From the NCBI RefSeq assembly GCF_012847335.1, contig NZ_JABBDX010000005.1, positions 1-64,000 on the forward strand: DNA of 64,000 bases, given 5' to 3'. Shown here piece after piece: positions 52,137 to 62,616 of this stretch. Below the pieces are notes generated by a model that had not been told where the DNA came from, made no database searches, and was given only the letters and a program-made list of their open reading frames with translations. The position numbers and the translations under genes were made by a program. Positions within the stretch are counted from its first letter, which is position 1. Every line of letters begins with the position of its first letter. The DNA comes from Psychrobacter sp. MF31 (GTDB taxonomy: Bacteria; Pseudomonadota; Gammaproteobacteria; Pseudomonadales; Moraxellaceae).

Positions 52137-53294
52137 ATGACGGAATCAGCGAACACCCCAAAGCGTACCCCGCTTTATCAGTCACACGTCGACAGCAGCG
52201 GCAAAATGGTTGACTTTTCCGGCTGGGAGCTGCCTATCCATTACGGCTCGCAGATTGATGAACACGAAGCGGTTCGCACCGATGCAGGCATGTTTGATGT
52301 GTCACACATGGTGGTGGTCGATGTCACTGGCAAAGACAGCAAAGCTTGGCTACAAAAGCTTTTGGCAAACGATGTGAATAAGCTCAAAACCGTTGGCAAA
52401 GCGTTATATTCTCCCATGCTAAACGACAATGGCGGCATCATCGATGACTTGATCGTATATTTGTCCAATGAAGATGAAACCGCTTATCGCATCGTCTCAA
52501 ATGCCGCTACCCGCGATAAAGACATGGCGCAGTTTGAAAAAGTTGCCAAAGATTTTGATGTGACTCTCAATGAGCGCTTAGATTTGGCGATGATTGCCGT
52601 TCAAGGTCCTCAAGCGATTGAAAAATTAACGCAAGCTAAACCTTCTTGGCAAGACACCTTATCAGGATTAAAGCCTTTTGTTGGCGCTGCTCTTGATACG
52701 ATTGAAGGCGAAAATTGGTTTGTTGCCAAAACAGGCTATACGGGTGAAGATGGCGTTGAAGTCATTTTACCTGACGACCAAGCCCCCGCATTTTTTGAGC
52801 TATTAAAACAAAATGGCATTAAGCCTGCTGGGCTTGGCGCTCGCGATACGCTACGAATGGAAGCTGGCATGAACCTTTATGGTCATGATATGGATGACAA
52901 TATCAGCCCTTATGAGTGCAACATGGGCTGGACGCTGGCGCTAAAAGATGATCGTGATTTTGTAGGTCGTGAAGCACTGGTCAATAGTCAAAAAGCTGCC
53001 CAAGAAAACAACACGGCTATGAAGCAAGTGGGGCTGCTACTTACCACGCGCGGCGTACTTCGTGAAGGCATGACGGTGACCATCAATCAAGGCACAGATC
53101 ATGAGCAAACGGGTATTATCACCAGCGGAACCTTCTCGCCAAGCTTAAAAAACTCTATCGCCATTGCTCGCGTTCCTGCCAATGTGACCAAAGACGATCA
53201 TGTTCAAATCGATCTTCGCGGTAAAGGCAAATTTGTTGATGTCCGCGTTCTTGATTTGCCCTTTGTTCGTAACGGCAAGCAGCAGTTTGACTAA
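52137..53294 (+). CDS. gcvT: Glycine cleavage system aminomethyltransferase (T protein)
   Basis: Transfers the methylene group from the lipoyl-bound intermediate of GcvH to tetrahydrofolate and releases ammonia. The folate site is visible in [33 protein letters not shown] and [30 protein letters not shown] is the conserved catalytic part with the Asp-rich loop. 385 aa is slightly longer than the usual 365. It is the first gene after the glycine riboswitch, 46 bp before gcvH. The start is ATG with AAGGATTTGTT upstream. Confidence 0.95.
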   Translation: MTESANTPKRTPLYQSHVDSSGKMVDFSGWELPIHYGSQIDEHEAVRTDAGMFDVSHMVVVDVTGKDSKAWLQKLLANDVNKLKTVGKALYSPMLNDNGGIIDDLIVYLSNEDETAYRIVSNAATRDKDMAQFEKVAKDFDVTLNERLDLAMIAVQGPQAIEKLTQAKPSWQDTLSGLKPFVGAALDTIEGENWFVAKTGYTGEDGVEVILPDDQAPAFFELLKQNGIKPAGLGARDTLRMEAGMNLYGHDMDDNISPYECNMGWTLALKDDRDFVGREALVNSQKAAQENNTAMKQVGLLLTTRGVLREGMTVTINQGTDHEQTGIITSGTFSPSLKNSIAIARVPANVTKDDHVQIDLRGKGKFVDVRVLDLPFVRNGKQQFD

Positions 53295-53340
53295 ATTTTT
53301 GAGTTAACGTTTTACTATACCATCCTTAAAGGAGCACCCC

Positions 53341-53721
53341 ATGAGCAATATCCCAGCCGATCTTAAATATGTTGCAAGCCATGAGTGGTTACGATTAGAA
53401 GACGACGGCACCATCACCGTTGGTATCACCGACCACGCTCAAGACTTACTTGGCGATGTGGTTTTTGTTGATTTGCCAGATGTTGGCGATAATATCAGCG
53501 TTGATGAAGAAATTGCGGTTGTTGAGTCAGTAAAAGCCGCTTCTGATGTTTTTGCCCCTATCAGCGGTGAAGTCATTGCGATCAATGAAAGCTTGGAAGA
53601 TGATCCTGAAATCATCAACTCAGACCCCTATGGCGATGGCTGGTTCTTTAAAATGAAGCCTGAAAACATGGCAGATTTTGAAGCCCTCATGAGCGCTGAT
53701 GAGTATCAAAACGAGCTTTAA
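53341..53721 (+). CDS. gcvH: Glycine cleavage system lipoyl carrier (H protein)
   Basis: Carries the aminomethyl group between GcvP, GcvT and the L protein. The lipoylated Lys is in [19 protein letters not shown]; the N-terminal [20 protein letters not shown] and the glycine-rich [12 protein letters not shown] end are typical. 126 aa is the normal length. AAGGAGCACCCC provides a very strong ribosome site, fitting its high stoichiometry. Confidence 0.96.
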   Translation: MSNIPADLKYVASHEWLRLEDDGTITVGITDHAQDLLGDVVFVDLPDVGDNISVDEEIAVVESVKAASDVFAPISGEVIAINESLEDDPEIINSDPYGDGWFFKMKPENMADFEALMSADEYQNEL

Positions 53722-53752
53722 GCGTTGCTTAAATTTATTATCCTATAAGTCG

Positions 53753-53783
53753 CAGCTGCCAAAGATAACTGCTTTGGCAGCTG
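53753..53783 (+). other. Strong hairpin between gcvH and the nitroreductase gene
   Basis: CAGCTGCCAAAG (53753-53764) and CTTTGGCAGCTG (53772-53783) form a perfect 12-bp stem with a 7-base loop and no T run on the plus strand. It may stabilise the gcvT-gcvH message or reduce read-through. Confidence 0.55.
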
Positions 53784-53878
53784 TAAACTATTCTATCGCA
53801 GTATTTTGCAATTTAGCTTGTCATTGACAGTAACGCTAAACTGCTTTATTCCACTACCCTTTTGCGCCGGAGTGACTT

Positions 53879-54694
53879 ATGCGACCTGATAATCTTGAAC
53901 GCTCAAGCTTATCAAAAAATGGCTCACCGGATGACCACCAAGCCAAATCTCAACCAGTTTTACCCTCAGACGCCCCTCAAGCCGCGTTGCAACTTGCCGC
54001 CTTTTGTAATGTGGTTGAGTCAAGACGTTCGGTTCGCCGCTTTACCGATACGCCAATCCCTGATGCGGTTATTAATGATTGCCTGCGCCTTGCGATGCTT
54101 GCACCAAACTCAAGCAATTTGCAGCCTTGGGAATTTTATGTGATTGATAGCGTTGATAAAAAACAAGCTGCCATTCGCAATTGCATGAATCAAAACGCAG
54201 CAAAATCGGCAGCTCGGCTGATTGCTGTGGTGGCAAGAACTGACACTTGGCATGACAACGCCAAACAGCTGCTCCGCGAATTCCCTATTCAACCCGTTCC
54301 CAAAAAAGTCAAAGACTACTATAACAAAGTGGTGCCTTTGGAATTTTTACGAGGACCTATGAATGTGATGACGGCTGCCAAATGGGGCGCTACTCAAGCC
54401 ATCCGCCGCTTTAAAGGTCCGATAAAATCGCCTTATTATACCTTTGATGACGTCAAAAATTGGGCAACCAACAATACGGCACTTGCCGCCCAAAACTTGA
54501 TGCTAGCACTTCGTGCGTACGGTTTTGACAGCTGCGCTATGGGCGGCTTTGATGAGCCTGCGATGAAAGATCTGCTAAATTTGGGCGAAGATCACCATAT
54601 TGTTATGATGATTGCCGCAGGCGAGCGCGCGGACAATGGCGTTTATCATGATCAATTTCGTATCACGTCGCGGCAATTTGTTTACTACGTTTAA
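53879..54694 (+). CDS. Nitroreductase family protein
   Basis: FMN-dependent oxidoreductase of the nitroreductase fold, 271 aa. The FMN-binding N-terminal motif is VESRRSVRRFTDTPIPDAVI, then MLAPNSSNLQPWEFYVIDSV; the C-terminal MIAAGERADNGVYHDQFR follows. The first ~40 residues are polar and extra. GGAGTGACTT precedes the ATG. Unusually, it lies between gcvH and gcvP, in the same direction, so it may be expressed with the glycine cleavage system; whether it serves that pathway is unknown. Confidence 0.85.
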   Translation: MRPDNLERSSLSKNGSPDDHQAKSQPVLPSDAPQAALQLAAFCNVVESRRSVRRFTDTPIPDAVINDCLRLAMLAPNSSNLQPWEFYVIDSVDKKQAAIRNCMNQNAAKSAARLIAVVARTDTWHDNAKQLLREFPIQPVPKKVKDYYNKVVPLEFLRGPMNVMTAAKWGATQAIRRFKGPIKSPYYTFDDVKNWATNNTALAAQNLMLALRAYGFDSCAMGGFDEPAMKDLLNLGEDHHIVMMIAAGERADNGVYHDQFRITSRQFVYYV

Positions 54695-54768
54695 CCCTCA
54701 GCCTTTTTATTTGCAACCTTGATTTCATTTTATAGTTCGTTTTTAGTTTTCTTGCAACAAGGATTTTT

Positions 54769-57666
54769 ATGACTACTGCAAAACATGCTGCCTTTGACTC
54801 ATTTAAAGGCTTATTTAACGAAACTGAATTTGTTTATCGTCACTTAGGATCAGACGATGACAAACAAGCCGTGATGCTAAAAGCCATCGGTTATGACGAC
54901 ATGGCAAGCTTTATCAATGACACGGTTCCTGAGCCAGTTCGCCTTCATAAAGCGCTTGACTTGCCGCTTGCCATGAGCGAGCATGCCGCGCTTGCCAAAT
55001 TGCGAGCGATGGCAGATGACATCACGGTTAACAAAAGTTATATCGGTCAAGGCTACGCGCCAGTTCGTATGCCTGCGGTCATTCAGCGCAATGTCCTTGA
55101 AAATCCGGGCTGGTACACCGCTTACACGCCTTATCAAGCTGAGATTTCTCAAGGCAGATTAGAAGCTCTGTTAAACTTTCAGCAAGTTTGTATTGATTTG
55201 ACCGGTCTTGAGATGGCAGGCGCTTCTTTACTTGATGAAGCAACCGCCGCCGCTGAAGCCATGGCAATGTCAAAGCGTATCAGTAAAAGCAAATCAAATA
55301 GCTTTTTTGTCGATGAGCGCGTTTATCCGCAAACCCTTGATGTGATCCAAACCCGTGCCAAATATTTTGGTTGGGATGTGGTCGTTGGCGATTTTGAAAC
55401 GGCAAAATCCGGCGATTATTTTGGCGCACTTTTTCAATACGTTGGTAAAGAAGGCGACGTTCAAGATTTAACTGACGTCATCACTGACGTTAAGAAAAAT
55501 AAAACCTATGTCAGCGTTGCAAGTGATATCATGAGCTTGGTACTGCTCAAATCGCCTGCCGATATGGGTGCGAATGTGGCACTTGGTAGCACCCAGCGCT
55601 TTGGTATCCCAATGGGCTTTGGGGGTCCTCACGCCGCTTACTTTACCTTTTCAGATAAAGCCAAACGCTCAGCGCCCGGTCGTATCATTGGCGTATCTAA
55701 AGATGCCCAAGGCAACACTGCGCTACGAATGGCACTTCAAACTCGCGAACAGCACATTCGCCGCGAAAAAGCTAACTCCAATATTTGTACGTCACAAGTC
55801 TTGCTTGCCAACCTTGCAGGAATGTACGCGGTTTATCACGGTCCTGAAGGCATCAAACGCATTGCCACGCGGATTCATGCGATGGCAACTGCGTTTGCCG
55901 ACGTGATCAACAATCAAAGCAATGATCAGCTAAGCGTTGTTCACAATCAGTTTTTTGATACGGTTTTGGTGGACTGCGGTTCTGAAAAACTGGCGTCTCA
56001 AATTTTTGAAAATGCGGACAACAGTGGCTATAACTTATGGCGCGTGGGTGACAGCAAAATCAGCGTTGCCTTTAGCGAAACCAGCGATGCCACCGATTTT
56101 AATATTTTAACGCAATTGTTTGTTAATAAAGCGCATGATTTGCCAACTGAAGCTCGCGTGTCATTAAGTGCTGATCACTTACGAAGCGATGATATTTTGA
56201 CTCATCCGGTCTTTAACTCGCACCATACCGAGCACGAAATGCTGCGCTACTTAAAGTCGCTTGAAGATAAAGATTTGGCGATGAACCGCAGCATGATCCC
56301 GCTTGGCAGCTGCACGATGAAGCTGAACGCAACCAGCGAAATGCTACCGATCACGTGGTCTGAATTTGCCAACGTTCATCCGTTTGCGCCGCGCGATCAA
56401 GTGGGCGGCTACATTGCCATGATCGATAGCTTACAAGATCAATTAAAAGCCATCACCGGTTTTGATGACATCTCAATGCAGCCAAACTCAGGCGCATCGG
56501 GCGAGTACGCAGGGCTTCTTGCTATCCGCCGCTATCATGAGTCTTTGGGTGAAACGGATCGCAACATTTGCTTGATCCCAAGATCAGCTCACGGCACCAA
56601 CCCTGCCACGGCAATGATGATGGGAATGCAAGTAGTCGTGGTCAATACGGACGACAACGGTAACGTTGATATTGAAGATTTGACCGCAAAATGTGAGCAG
56701 CACAGCAAAAATTTAGGCGCGCTCATGATCACTTACCCTTCAACCCACGGCGTGTTTGAAGAAGGCATCCGCAAAATTTGTGATTTGATCCATGAGCATG
56801 GCGGTCAGGTGTATATGGATGGCGCCAACATGAACGCTCAGGTCGCTATCATGCAGCCTGCGGATGTGGGCGCGGACGTTTTGCACATGAACCTTCATAA
56901 AACCTTTTGTATCCCACACGGCGGCGGCGGTCCTGGCATGGGACCTATCGGCATGAAGTCGCATTTGGCACCATTTAAAGCAAGCCATGTGGTCGCACCG
57001 GTATTTAACGCGCCAAAGGATTTCTCAGCGGTATCAGCAGCGCCTTATGGTTCAGCGAGTATCTTACCGATTTCATGGATGTATATCGCCATGATGGGTC
57101 GCGACGGTTTGCTCAAAGCGACCGAAGTTGCGCTATTGAACGCCAACTACATCGCCCATCAGTTAAAAGATGACTACCCTGTGCTTTATACGGGCAAAAA
57201 CGGCAAAGTCGCTCACGAATGTATCATTGATATTCGGCCGCTTAAAGATGAAACTGGTATCAGCGAAAGCGATATTGCCAAGCGTTTGATGGACTATGGC
57301 TTTCACGCGCCGACCATGAGCTTCCCCGTTGCAGGAACGCTGATGATTGAGCCGACCGAATCTGAATCCAAAGAAGAGCTTGATCGCTTTATCGATGCGC
57401 TTAAAGCCATCAAAGCTGAAGCCATGAAAGTGAAATCAGGCGATGATGGCTGGACACTTGAGGACAACCCACTGGTGAACGCGCCGCATACCGCCTCAAT
57501 GATTACCGCTGAGGACTGGTCGCATCCGTATACTCGCGATGAAGCGGCCTTCCCGCTGGCTTATATCCGCGCGCATAAGTTTTGGCCAACGGTTGCTCGC
57601 GTTGATGATGCTTATGGCGACAAAAACTTGATGTGCTCTTGCCCAAGCATTGAAAATTACATATAA
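54769..57666 (+). CDS. gcvP: Glycine dehydrogenase (decarboxylating), P protein
   Basis: PLP enzyme that decarboxylates glycine and passes the aminomethyl group to GcvH. It is the single-chain (homodimeric) form of 965 aa. The N-terminal half includes [20 protein letters not shown] and the second half [20 protein letters not shown]; the PLP-Lys lies in [20 protein letters not shown]. The end [20 protein letters not shown] and [11 protein letters not shown] is complete. AAGGATTTTT precedes the ATG. The L protein (lpd) is not in the window. Confidence 0.96.
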   Translation: MTTAKHAAFDSFKGLFNETEFVYRHLGSDDDKQAVMLKAIGYDDMASFINDTVPEPVRLHKALDLPLAMSEHAALAKLRAMADDITVNKSYIGQGYAPVRMPAVIQRNVLENPGWYTAYTPYQAEISQGRLEALLNFQQVCIDLTGLEMAGASLLDEATAAAEAMAMSKRISKSKSNSFFVDERVYPQTLDVIQTRAKYFGWDVVVGDFETAKSGDYFGALFQYVGKEGDVQDLTDVITDVKKNKTYVSVASDIMSLVLLKSPADMGANVALGSTQRFGIPMGFGGPHAAYFTFSDKAKRSAPGRIIGVSKDAQGNTALRMALQTREQHIRREKANSNICTSQVLLANLAGMYAVYHGPEGIKRIATRIHAMATAFADVINNQSNDQLSVVHNQFFDTVLVDCGSEKLASQIFENADNSGYNLWRVGDSKISVAFSETSDATDFNILTQLFVNKAHDLPTEARVSLSADHLRSDDILTHPVFNSHHTEHEMLRYLKSLEDKDLAMNRSMIPLGSCTMKLNATSEMLPITWSEFANVHPFAPRDQVGGYIAMIDSLQDQLKAITGFDDISMQPNSGASGEYAGLLAIRRYHESLGETDRNICLIPRSAHGTNPATAMMMGMQVVVVNTDDNGNVDIEDLTAKCEQHSKNLGALMITYPSTHGVFEEGIRKICDLIHEHGGQVYMDGANMNAQVAIMQPADVGADVLHMNLHKTFCIPHGGGGPGMGPIGMKSHLAPFKASHVVAPVFNAPKDFSAVSAAPYGSASILPISWMYIAMMGRDGLLKATEVALLNANYIAHQLKDDYPVLYTGKNGKVAHECIIDIRPLKDETGISESDIAKRLMDYGFHAPTMSFPVAGTLMIEPTESESKEELDRFIDALKAIKAEAMKVKSGDDGWTLEDNPLVNAPHTASMITAEDWSHPYTRDEAAFPLAYIRAHKFWPTVARVDDAYGDKNLMCSCPSIENYI

Positions 57667-57696
57667 GTTTCAATTCCTTATTGGTTGATTACACGG

Positions 57697-57729
57697 CCTT
57701 CAAGTCAGCTTTGGCTTGAAGGTTTTTTT
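57697..57729 (+). terminator. Terminator of the gcv cluster
   Basis: CCTTCAAG (57697-57704) and CTTGAAGG (57715-57722) form the stem, followed by seven T. It lies 30 bp after the gcvP stop. Confidence 0.8.
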
Positions 57730-57792
57730 GGCTCAATTTTTTATTGTTATTTGGCTTGGGCTATAATAACTTGATATTAAAAAAGGACAGTT

Positions 57793-58470
57793 ATGAGCAA
57801 CCACCGCGTCATTTTAATCCACGGGCTGCACCAATTTGCTTGGGTGATGACCCCACTGGCAAAACGTTTAAATCAGCACGGCTTTTATACCCATCAATTT
57901 GGCTATCGAAGCTTAAAGCATGATATTGCCACCCATAGCAATGAGCTGAACGCTTGGCTTAAACAAAATCATGATCCAAATCAGCCGATTAATTTGGTGG
58001 GTCATAGCTTGGGCGGATTAATCATTCGTGATTTTGCAGCAAGGTTTCCTAAGTGGCAAATTGGGCGCGCCGTTACGCTTGGATCACCACATTTGGGCAG
58101 TATTTGTGCCGATTACGCTTGGCGATTGGCACCGCCTTTGGTTGGAAAATCGTATTTAGAAGCGCTTGATGGCACGGTTACCCCTTTTGATGCAACAAAA
58201 TTGTGCTTAGGGGTCATTGCCGGAACCAAACCCAAAGGCTTGGGACAAGTGATTTTAAATTACCATCAAAAAAAACAGCATGGCAATAGCGACTGGTCAG
58301 AAGAAAATAACATTCATGATGGCACAGTTTATTTGTTTGAAACTCGCCTTGATGGCGCAGCTGACCACTTGATCCTTCCGGTATCGCATACCGGAATGCT
58401 GCTAGATAAAACAGTTGCTAGCCAAACTGCCTATTTTTTACAGCATGGCTATTTCAAGCATGAGTCATGA
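57793..58470 (+). CDS. Alpha/beta hydrolase, small lipase/esterase-like
   Basis: A 225-aa hydrolase. The nucleophile elbow is LVGHSLGGLIIRDFA and the oxyanion strand VILIHGLHQFAWVMTPLAKR; the catalytic His is probably in LPVSHTGMLL. No signal peptide, so cytoplasmic or loosely membrane associated. The form resembles small triacylglycerol-lipase/PGAP1-like proteins of Acinetobacter. The true substrate is unknown. It converges on rnd with only 1 bp between stops. AAAAGGACAGTT precedes the ATG. Confidence 0.8.
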   Translation: MSNHRVILIHGLHQFAWVMTPLAKRLNQHGFYTHQFGYRSLKHDIATHSNELNAWLKQNHDPNQPINLVGHSLGGLIIRDFAARFPKWQIGRAVTLGSPHLGSICADYAWRLAPPLVGKSYLEALDGTVTPFDATKLCLGVIAGTKPKGLGQVILNYHQKKQHGNSDWSEENNIHDGTVYLFETRLDGAADHLILPVSHTGMLLDKTVASQTAYFLQHGYFKHES

Positions 58471-58471
58471 G

Positions 58472-59749
58472 CTAAATCACGCCCATTCCCAATTTTAGCT
58501 CGTCTTTATGGGTGTTAATGATCGGAATTAACGTATCAACTACCCAATTAAGGCGCCAACCGCTCAAGCCTTCTGGCAAATTGGCTATCGGCTGATCGGT
58601 TGCGATCACCTCATAAAGCTCATTGAGCCATTTTTTACGCATTAAGACATTGTTTGGAACCCCAAGCAAAGCCGCCTGCTTTTTGATGGCATCTTGAACA
58701 GCATTGGCAAGCGCTTTATCTTTTGAGCGATAAGGCGCCAAAATTGGCGGCGGCTGATGGTCAGGCGCCAATTTTTTAGCCTGTTGAATGACGCTTAAAA
58801 GCTCCTCACCATATAAACGAATCATGCTTCGGTGCATGGTTGTTTTATGGGCAAGCTCACGCAAATTGCTTGGCTGCTCGGTGATGATTTCGCGGACGGC
58901 TTGTTTTTTAATCACAAAGGTTCGCGGCTGATTGGTGGCTCGCGCAAGTGCTTCTCGCCAAGCTGCTAAGGCTTTCAGCATCGCCAATTGCTCGCCAGTA
59001 TAGCGATAATCGGCAAGCCCTAAATACATCTCATCATCTTCAACCTGCTGAATATCATAAAGCTCAGCGGCATAAAGCTGGCAGTCTTCCCAAACGTAAT
59101 TATAAAGTCCGCTTGATTTTAGCTGCGCCTCAATCACCAAATACAGCGCGGGCAAATAGCGAACATCATCAATCGCATATTGCTCTTGCTCATCCGATAA
59201 CGGTCGTATCAGCCAGTCCGATTGGCTGTGCTCTTTATCAATATGCATCTCTAAAATATCGGCAAGCGCTTGCTGATAGCCCATTTGCAGCTGACCGGTC
59301 AAATACGACAAGGCAATTTGGGTATCAAAAATATTGGTCAGCGGCGGACAACCGGACAATAAATAAAAAATCCCCAAATCTTCGCCACAAGCATGCCAAA
59401 TGGCAATATCGACCTCACTGACCGCTTGCCAAAACTCTGCAAGCGGTAGCTTTGGCGCATCAAGTAAATAAATCGCCTTACCGGTATTTAACTGAACGAG
59501 CGCAAGCCTTGGGTAATAGGTATCGCGCTTGATAAATTCCGTATCGAGCGCGACGCGACCGCAAGTTGCCAAATCTTCAATGACCTCGGCAAGCTGATAC
59601 TGCTCACGAACCCAAATCACCGGCGTCTCTTCTGCCAAATCAAGCAAATCATCAATATCTGCGGCTTGTGGTGATAACGCGATCGCTTGCTCAACTAAAC
59701 ATGGCGTATCGCTTGGGTCAGCTTGGGAGTGGGCTAAATCATCGGTCAC
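58472..59749 (-). CDS. rnd: Ribonuclease D
   Basis: 3'-5' exoribonuclease for tRNA maturation, DEDD family. Exo motifs are visible: VALDTEFIKRDTYYPRLALV (Exo I Asp-Glu), WHACGEDLGIFYLL (Exo II), and SDEQEQYAIDDVRYLPALYL (Exo III Tyr-x3-Asp). An HRDC domain follows (LAMLKALAAWREALARATNQ, then LRELAHKTTMH). GTG at 59749 with AGGACACTTTTCC before it gives 425 aa and no overlap with recR; an upstream ATG at 59833 would overlap recR by 35 bp. ycgL, its usual partner, is elsewhere in this window. Confidence 0.9.
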   Translation of the reverse strand: MTDDLAHSQADPSDTPCLVEQAIALSPQAADIDDLLDLAEETPVIWVREQYQLAEVIEDLATCGRVALDTEFIKRDTYYPRLALVQLNTGKAIYLLDAPKLPLAEFWQAVSEVDIAIWHACGEDLGIFYLLSGCPPLTNIFDTQIALSYLTGQLQMGYQQALADILEMHIDKEHSQSDWLIRPLSDEQEQYAIDDVRYLPALYLVIEAQLKSSGLYNYVWEDCQLYAAELYDIQQVEDDEMYLGLADYRYTGEQLAMLKALAAWREALARATNQPRTFVIKKQAVREIITEQPSNLRELAHKTTMHRSMIRLYGEELLSVIQQAKKLAPDHQPPPILAPYRSKDKALANAVQDAIKKQAALLGVPNNVLMRKKWLNELYEVIATDQPIANLPEGLSGWRLNWVVDTLIPIINTHKDELKLGMGVI

Positions 59750-59798
59750 GGAAAAGTGTCCTGCGTTATATGAAAAACAAAGCGGAAAAATAAAAAAG

Positions 59799-60392
59799 TT
59801 ATAAAAAGGAACGATTTTGTAGCGCTTGACCAAGGGTCATGCTGTCTAAATACTCAAGCTCACCGCCCATTGGCACACCTTGGGCAAGTCTTGTGACCTT
59901 TTTGACATGACGACCAACCGCTTCGCTAATAAAATGCGCGGTCGTTTGACCTTCAACCGTCGTTCCCGTTGCCAAAATCAGCTCATCAATCGGTGCTTGA
60001 GTGACATAGCGAACCAGCTGATCGATGTTTAAATCGTCCGCGCTGATACCATCAATTGGTGATAAATGACCACCAAGTACAAAATAGCGACCGCGATAGT
60101 TTGCCGTTTGCTCAATTGCCATCACATCAGCGGCAGTTTCGACCACACAAAGCTGACCATCGTCGCGCCTTGGGTCTTGGCAAAGCGGACAAATCGGCTC
60201 ATCGCTTAAGCTATGGCAGCGCTGACATTCACTGATGCCGCGCATGGCGTCATCTAAAGCGTGAGCCAGCGCAATACCTTGCGGTCGCTTTTTGGTCAAT
60301 AAATACAGCGCCATGCGTTGGGCGCTTTTTTGACCGACACCGGGTAACACTCGCAGCTGTTTTACCAGCTCATCAAATTTGGCAGTAAGCAA
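59799..60392 (-). CDS. recR: Recombination mediator RecR
   Basis: Forms the RecFOR gap-repair loader. The helix-hairpin-helix part [20 protein letters not shown], the four-Cys zinc finger ([16 protein letters not shown]), the Toprim domain ([20 protein letters not shown], then [17 protein letters not shown]) and the C-terminal [20 protein letters not shown] are all intact. 197 aa is normal. It follows ybaB, as in most bacteria, but dnaX, the usual first gene of that operon, is not present. Confidence 0.96.
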   Translation of the reverse strand: MLTAKFDELVKQLRVLPGVGQKSAQRMALYLLTKKRPQGIALAHALDDAMRGISECQRCHSLSDEPICPLCQDPRRDDGQLCVVETAADVMAIEQTANYRGRYFVLGGHLSPIDGISADDLNIDQLVRYVTQAPIDELILATGTTVEGQTTAHFISEAVGRHVKKVTRLAQGVPMGGELEYLDSMTLGQALQNRSFL

Positions 60393-60512
60393 TTTTGCAT
60401 CCTTAATTAAAGTGATGATTTACAATGCTCAAAGTGACATTATCACCTTAAAATGGGGGCAAATTAAGCCAATAACAACCCTAACTTGGCTTGCTTGACT
60501 ACCAAAATGGAC

Positions 60513-60842
60513 TTAAAACAGCCCTTGCATTCCAGGTGGCAATCCCATGCCAGAAGTCGCGCTAGCCATTGTTTCTTCATATAATTCATCAGCTTGGCGT
60601 ACCGCGTCATTGATCGCCGCAGCAATCAAATCTTCAATCATGTCCGGCTCATCTTCAAGCAAGCTTGGGTCAATGCTGATGCGCTTGACCACATGGCGAC
60701 CGGTCATGGTGACTTTTACCAAACCGCTTCCGGCTTCGGCGTGGACTTCTTTGTTGGCAAGCGATTTTTTCGCGCTCTCAACGTTAGTTTCGACCTTTTT
60801 TTGCATCGCTTGGGCTTGCTGCATCAATGCTTGAATGTTCAT
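60513..60842 (-). CDS. ybaB: YbaB/EbfC family nucleoid-associated protein
   Basis: A 109-aa DNA-binding protein. N-terminal helix [20 protein letters not shown], then the family strand [20 protein letters not shown] and [20 protein letters not shown], with the end [12 protein letters not shown]. It lies 120 bp upstream of recR in the same direction. The usual upstream gene dnaX is replaced by metZ. Confidence 0.95.
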   Translation of the reverse strand: MNIQALMQQAQAMQKKVETNVESAKKSLANKEVHAEAGSGLVKVTMTGRHVVKRISIDPSLLEDEPDMIEDLIAAAINDAVRQADELYEETMASATSGMGLPPGMQGLF

Positions 60843-60919
60843 AATGCTCTCTTTTTAATAAAATAAAGGGTATAAAATAAAGATGATAAAATAACTAAAA
60901 ACGCTCAATTATAACGCGC

Positions 60920-62179
60920 TTACGCCAATCTGTCTAAACCGCGCGCCAAATCTTTAATGATGTCGTCGGCGTCCTCTAAGCCCACCGATAAGCGAATCAA
61001 GCCATCGCCCACGCCCGCTTCAAGCCTTGCTTCTGACGTTAAGCGAAAATGCGTCGTCGTTGCCGGATGGGTAATCGTCGTTTTAGCATCGCCTAAATTG
61101 TTGGTAATTGAAATCATTTTGGTCGCGTCAATGACTTGCCAAGCCGCCGATTTTTCGTCCAGATTCTCCGTAGCCTTCACTTCAAATCCTAAAATCGCAC
61201 CAAAGGCATTGTCCATATGGTTTTGTTTTTCGGCAAGCTTATGTGACGGATGATTTGGCAATCCTGAAAAATGAACGTGGCTAACACTGGGATGATTCAC
61301 CAAAAATTCAGCCACTTTATTGGCATTGTCACAGTGGGCACGCATGCGAAGCTTTAACGTCTCAAGCCCTTTGGTCATGACCCAAGCATTAAATGGGCTT
61401 AGGCTGATGCCGCCTGAGCGAACGACCGTGAACGCCTCTTGCATAAGCTTATCGCTACCAACGAGCGCTCCGCCCAAAACGCGACCTTGACCGTCGATAT
61501 ATTTGGTCGCTGAATGAATGACAATGTCTGCGCCTAGATCAAGCGGTCGCTGAATGGCAGGGGTAGCAAAGCAATTGTCCACAACCAATAATATATTATT
61601 GTCACGGCAAAGCTTGCTTAAAAAACCAATATCGCAAATTTGCGCGAGTGGGTTGCTTGGACTTTCGCAATAAATAACTTTGGTGTTGGGCTTAACCGCA
61701 GCTGCCCAAGCATCGTTGTCAAAGCAGTCAACATAGCTGACTTCAACGCCAAATTTGACCATATAGCCATTAAACAGTCCGATAGAGGAGCCAAACAGCT
61801 GATTTGCCGCCAATAAATGATCGCCTGCCTTCAAATACGCCAAGCACATGGTTAAAATTGCGCCCATTCCAGACGCTGTGGCTACTGCGCGCTCGCCGTT
61901 TTCAAGAGCCGCTAATCGGCGCTCAAAGGTGCGAACGCTTGGGTTGGTGTGGCGCGAGTAAACGTTGCCAGTCTTTTTGCCATCAAAATGAGCAGCAGCA
62001 TCGCTTGCGGACTGATAAACGTACGAGCTGGTGGTAAAAATCGGCTCGGAGTGCTCGCCCTCATCAGTTCGGTGCTGCCCTGCACGAACGGCAATGGTTT
62101 GCATGCCATAATCTAAGCTTAAATCTAAAGCGTCATCTTGCCAGTTGAGGTCTAGCGCCTCATCAAATTGCGAAGTCAA
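60920..62179 (-). CDS. metZ: O-succinylhomoserine sulfhydrylase
   Basis: PLP enzyme that makes homocysteine directly from O-succinylhomoserine and sulfide. SYVYQSASDAAAHFDGKKTG, YSRHTNPSVRTFERRLAALE and the PLP Lys in IVIHSATKYIDGQGRVLGGA are all as in the MetZ group of the Cys/Met-metabolism family; the end LIRLSVGLEDADDIIKDLAR is conserved. 419 aa is slightly longer than usual (~400). The distinction from MetY or CTH/MetB is based on overall wording, especially GQGRVLGG, and is fairly secure. Confidence 0.88.
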   Translation of the reverse strand: MTSQFDEALDLNWQDDALDLSLDYGMQTIAVRAGQHRTDEGEHSEPIFTTSSYVYQSASDAAAHFDGKKTGNVYSRHTNPSVRTFERRLAALENGERAVATASGMGAILTMCLAYLKAGDHLLAANQLFGSSIGLFNGYMVKFGVEVSYVDCFDNDAWAAAVKPNTKVIYCESPSNPLAQICDIGFLSKLCRDNNILLVVDNCFATPAIQRPLDLGADIVIHSATKYIDGQGRVLGGALVGSDKLMQEAFTVVRSGGISLSPFNAWVMTKGLETLKLRMRAHCDNANKVAEFLVNHPSVSHVHFSGLPNHPSHKLAEKQNHMDNAFGAILGFEVKATENLDEKSAAWQVIDATKMISITNNLGDAKTTITHPATTTHFRLTSEARLEAGVGDGLIRLSVGLEDADDIIKDLARGLDRLA

Positions 62180-62616
62180 AATAATCGTCCCTAATGATAG
62201 TTGTTGTGTGGTAATTCCGACCGCTAATTTCCAAAATTAAGGGTTAACACGCTAAAAATTTTGGATAAAACGTCCGTTTCAGCTTAAAAGAAAATCAAAA
62301 ATAGTGGCGGTTATCATAGCACGCAAGGGCTTATTGCGTATCGTCTTATGCGTAAAATTTTGCCGTCTCCTTATTAAATCAAAACGGTCATAAAATAGTG
62401 CTCAGCTTGATAAATTTAGACGGTTATCTTAGCAAGCTAAGAAAAGTAACGTATTTATCATAGGCATAAGTCTTAAGTCCTGCTAAGCTTAGCGGCGCTG
62501 GCGATCGTGGCTATTTTTGGTTATTTTTATTTGTCAAAATGAAATCGCTACTATTTTTAAACGCCAAAACGTATTTGCTCAAGGTTTACTTATTTTTATA
62601 GTCGATAAGGATTGTC
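62180..62616. other. Divergent intergenic region, metZ and dehydrogenase genes
   Basis: 437 bp without a convincing reading frame. No SAM riboswitch consensus or MetJ box was recognised upstream of metZ. The region contains AT-rich promoter-like sequences but none good enough to place. Confidence 0.4.

Noticed and set aside
58948-59421. 157-codon frame opposite rnd
   Set aside because: Fully inside the coding sequence of RNase D on the other strand; composition (many Ser, His, Arg, Gln) is that of an antisense shadow.
62180-62616. Methionine-related riboswitch or MetJ operator upstream of metZ
   Set aside because: No SAM riboswitch consensus block and no repeated AGACGTCT-like boxes were found.
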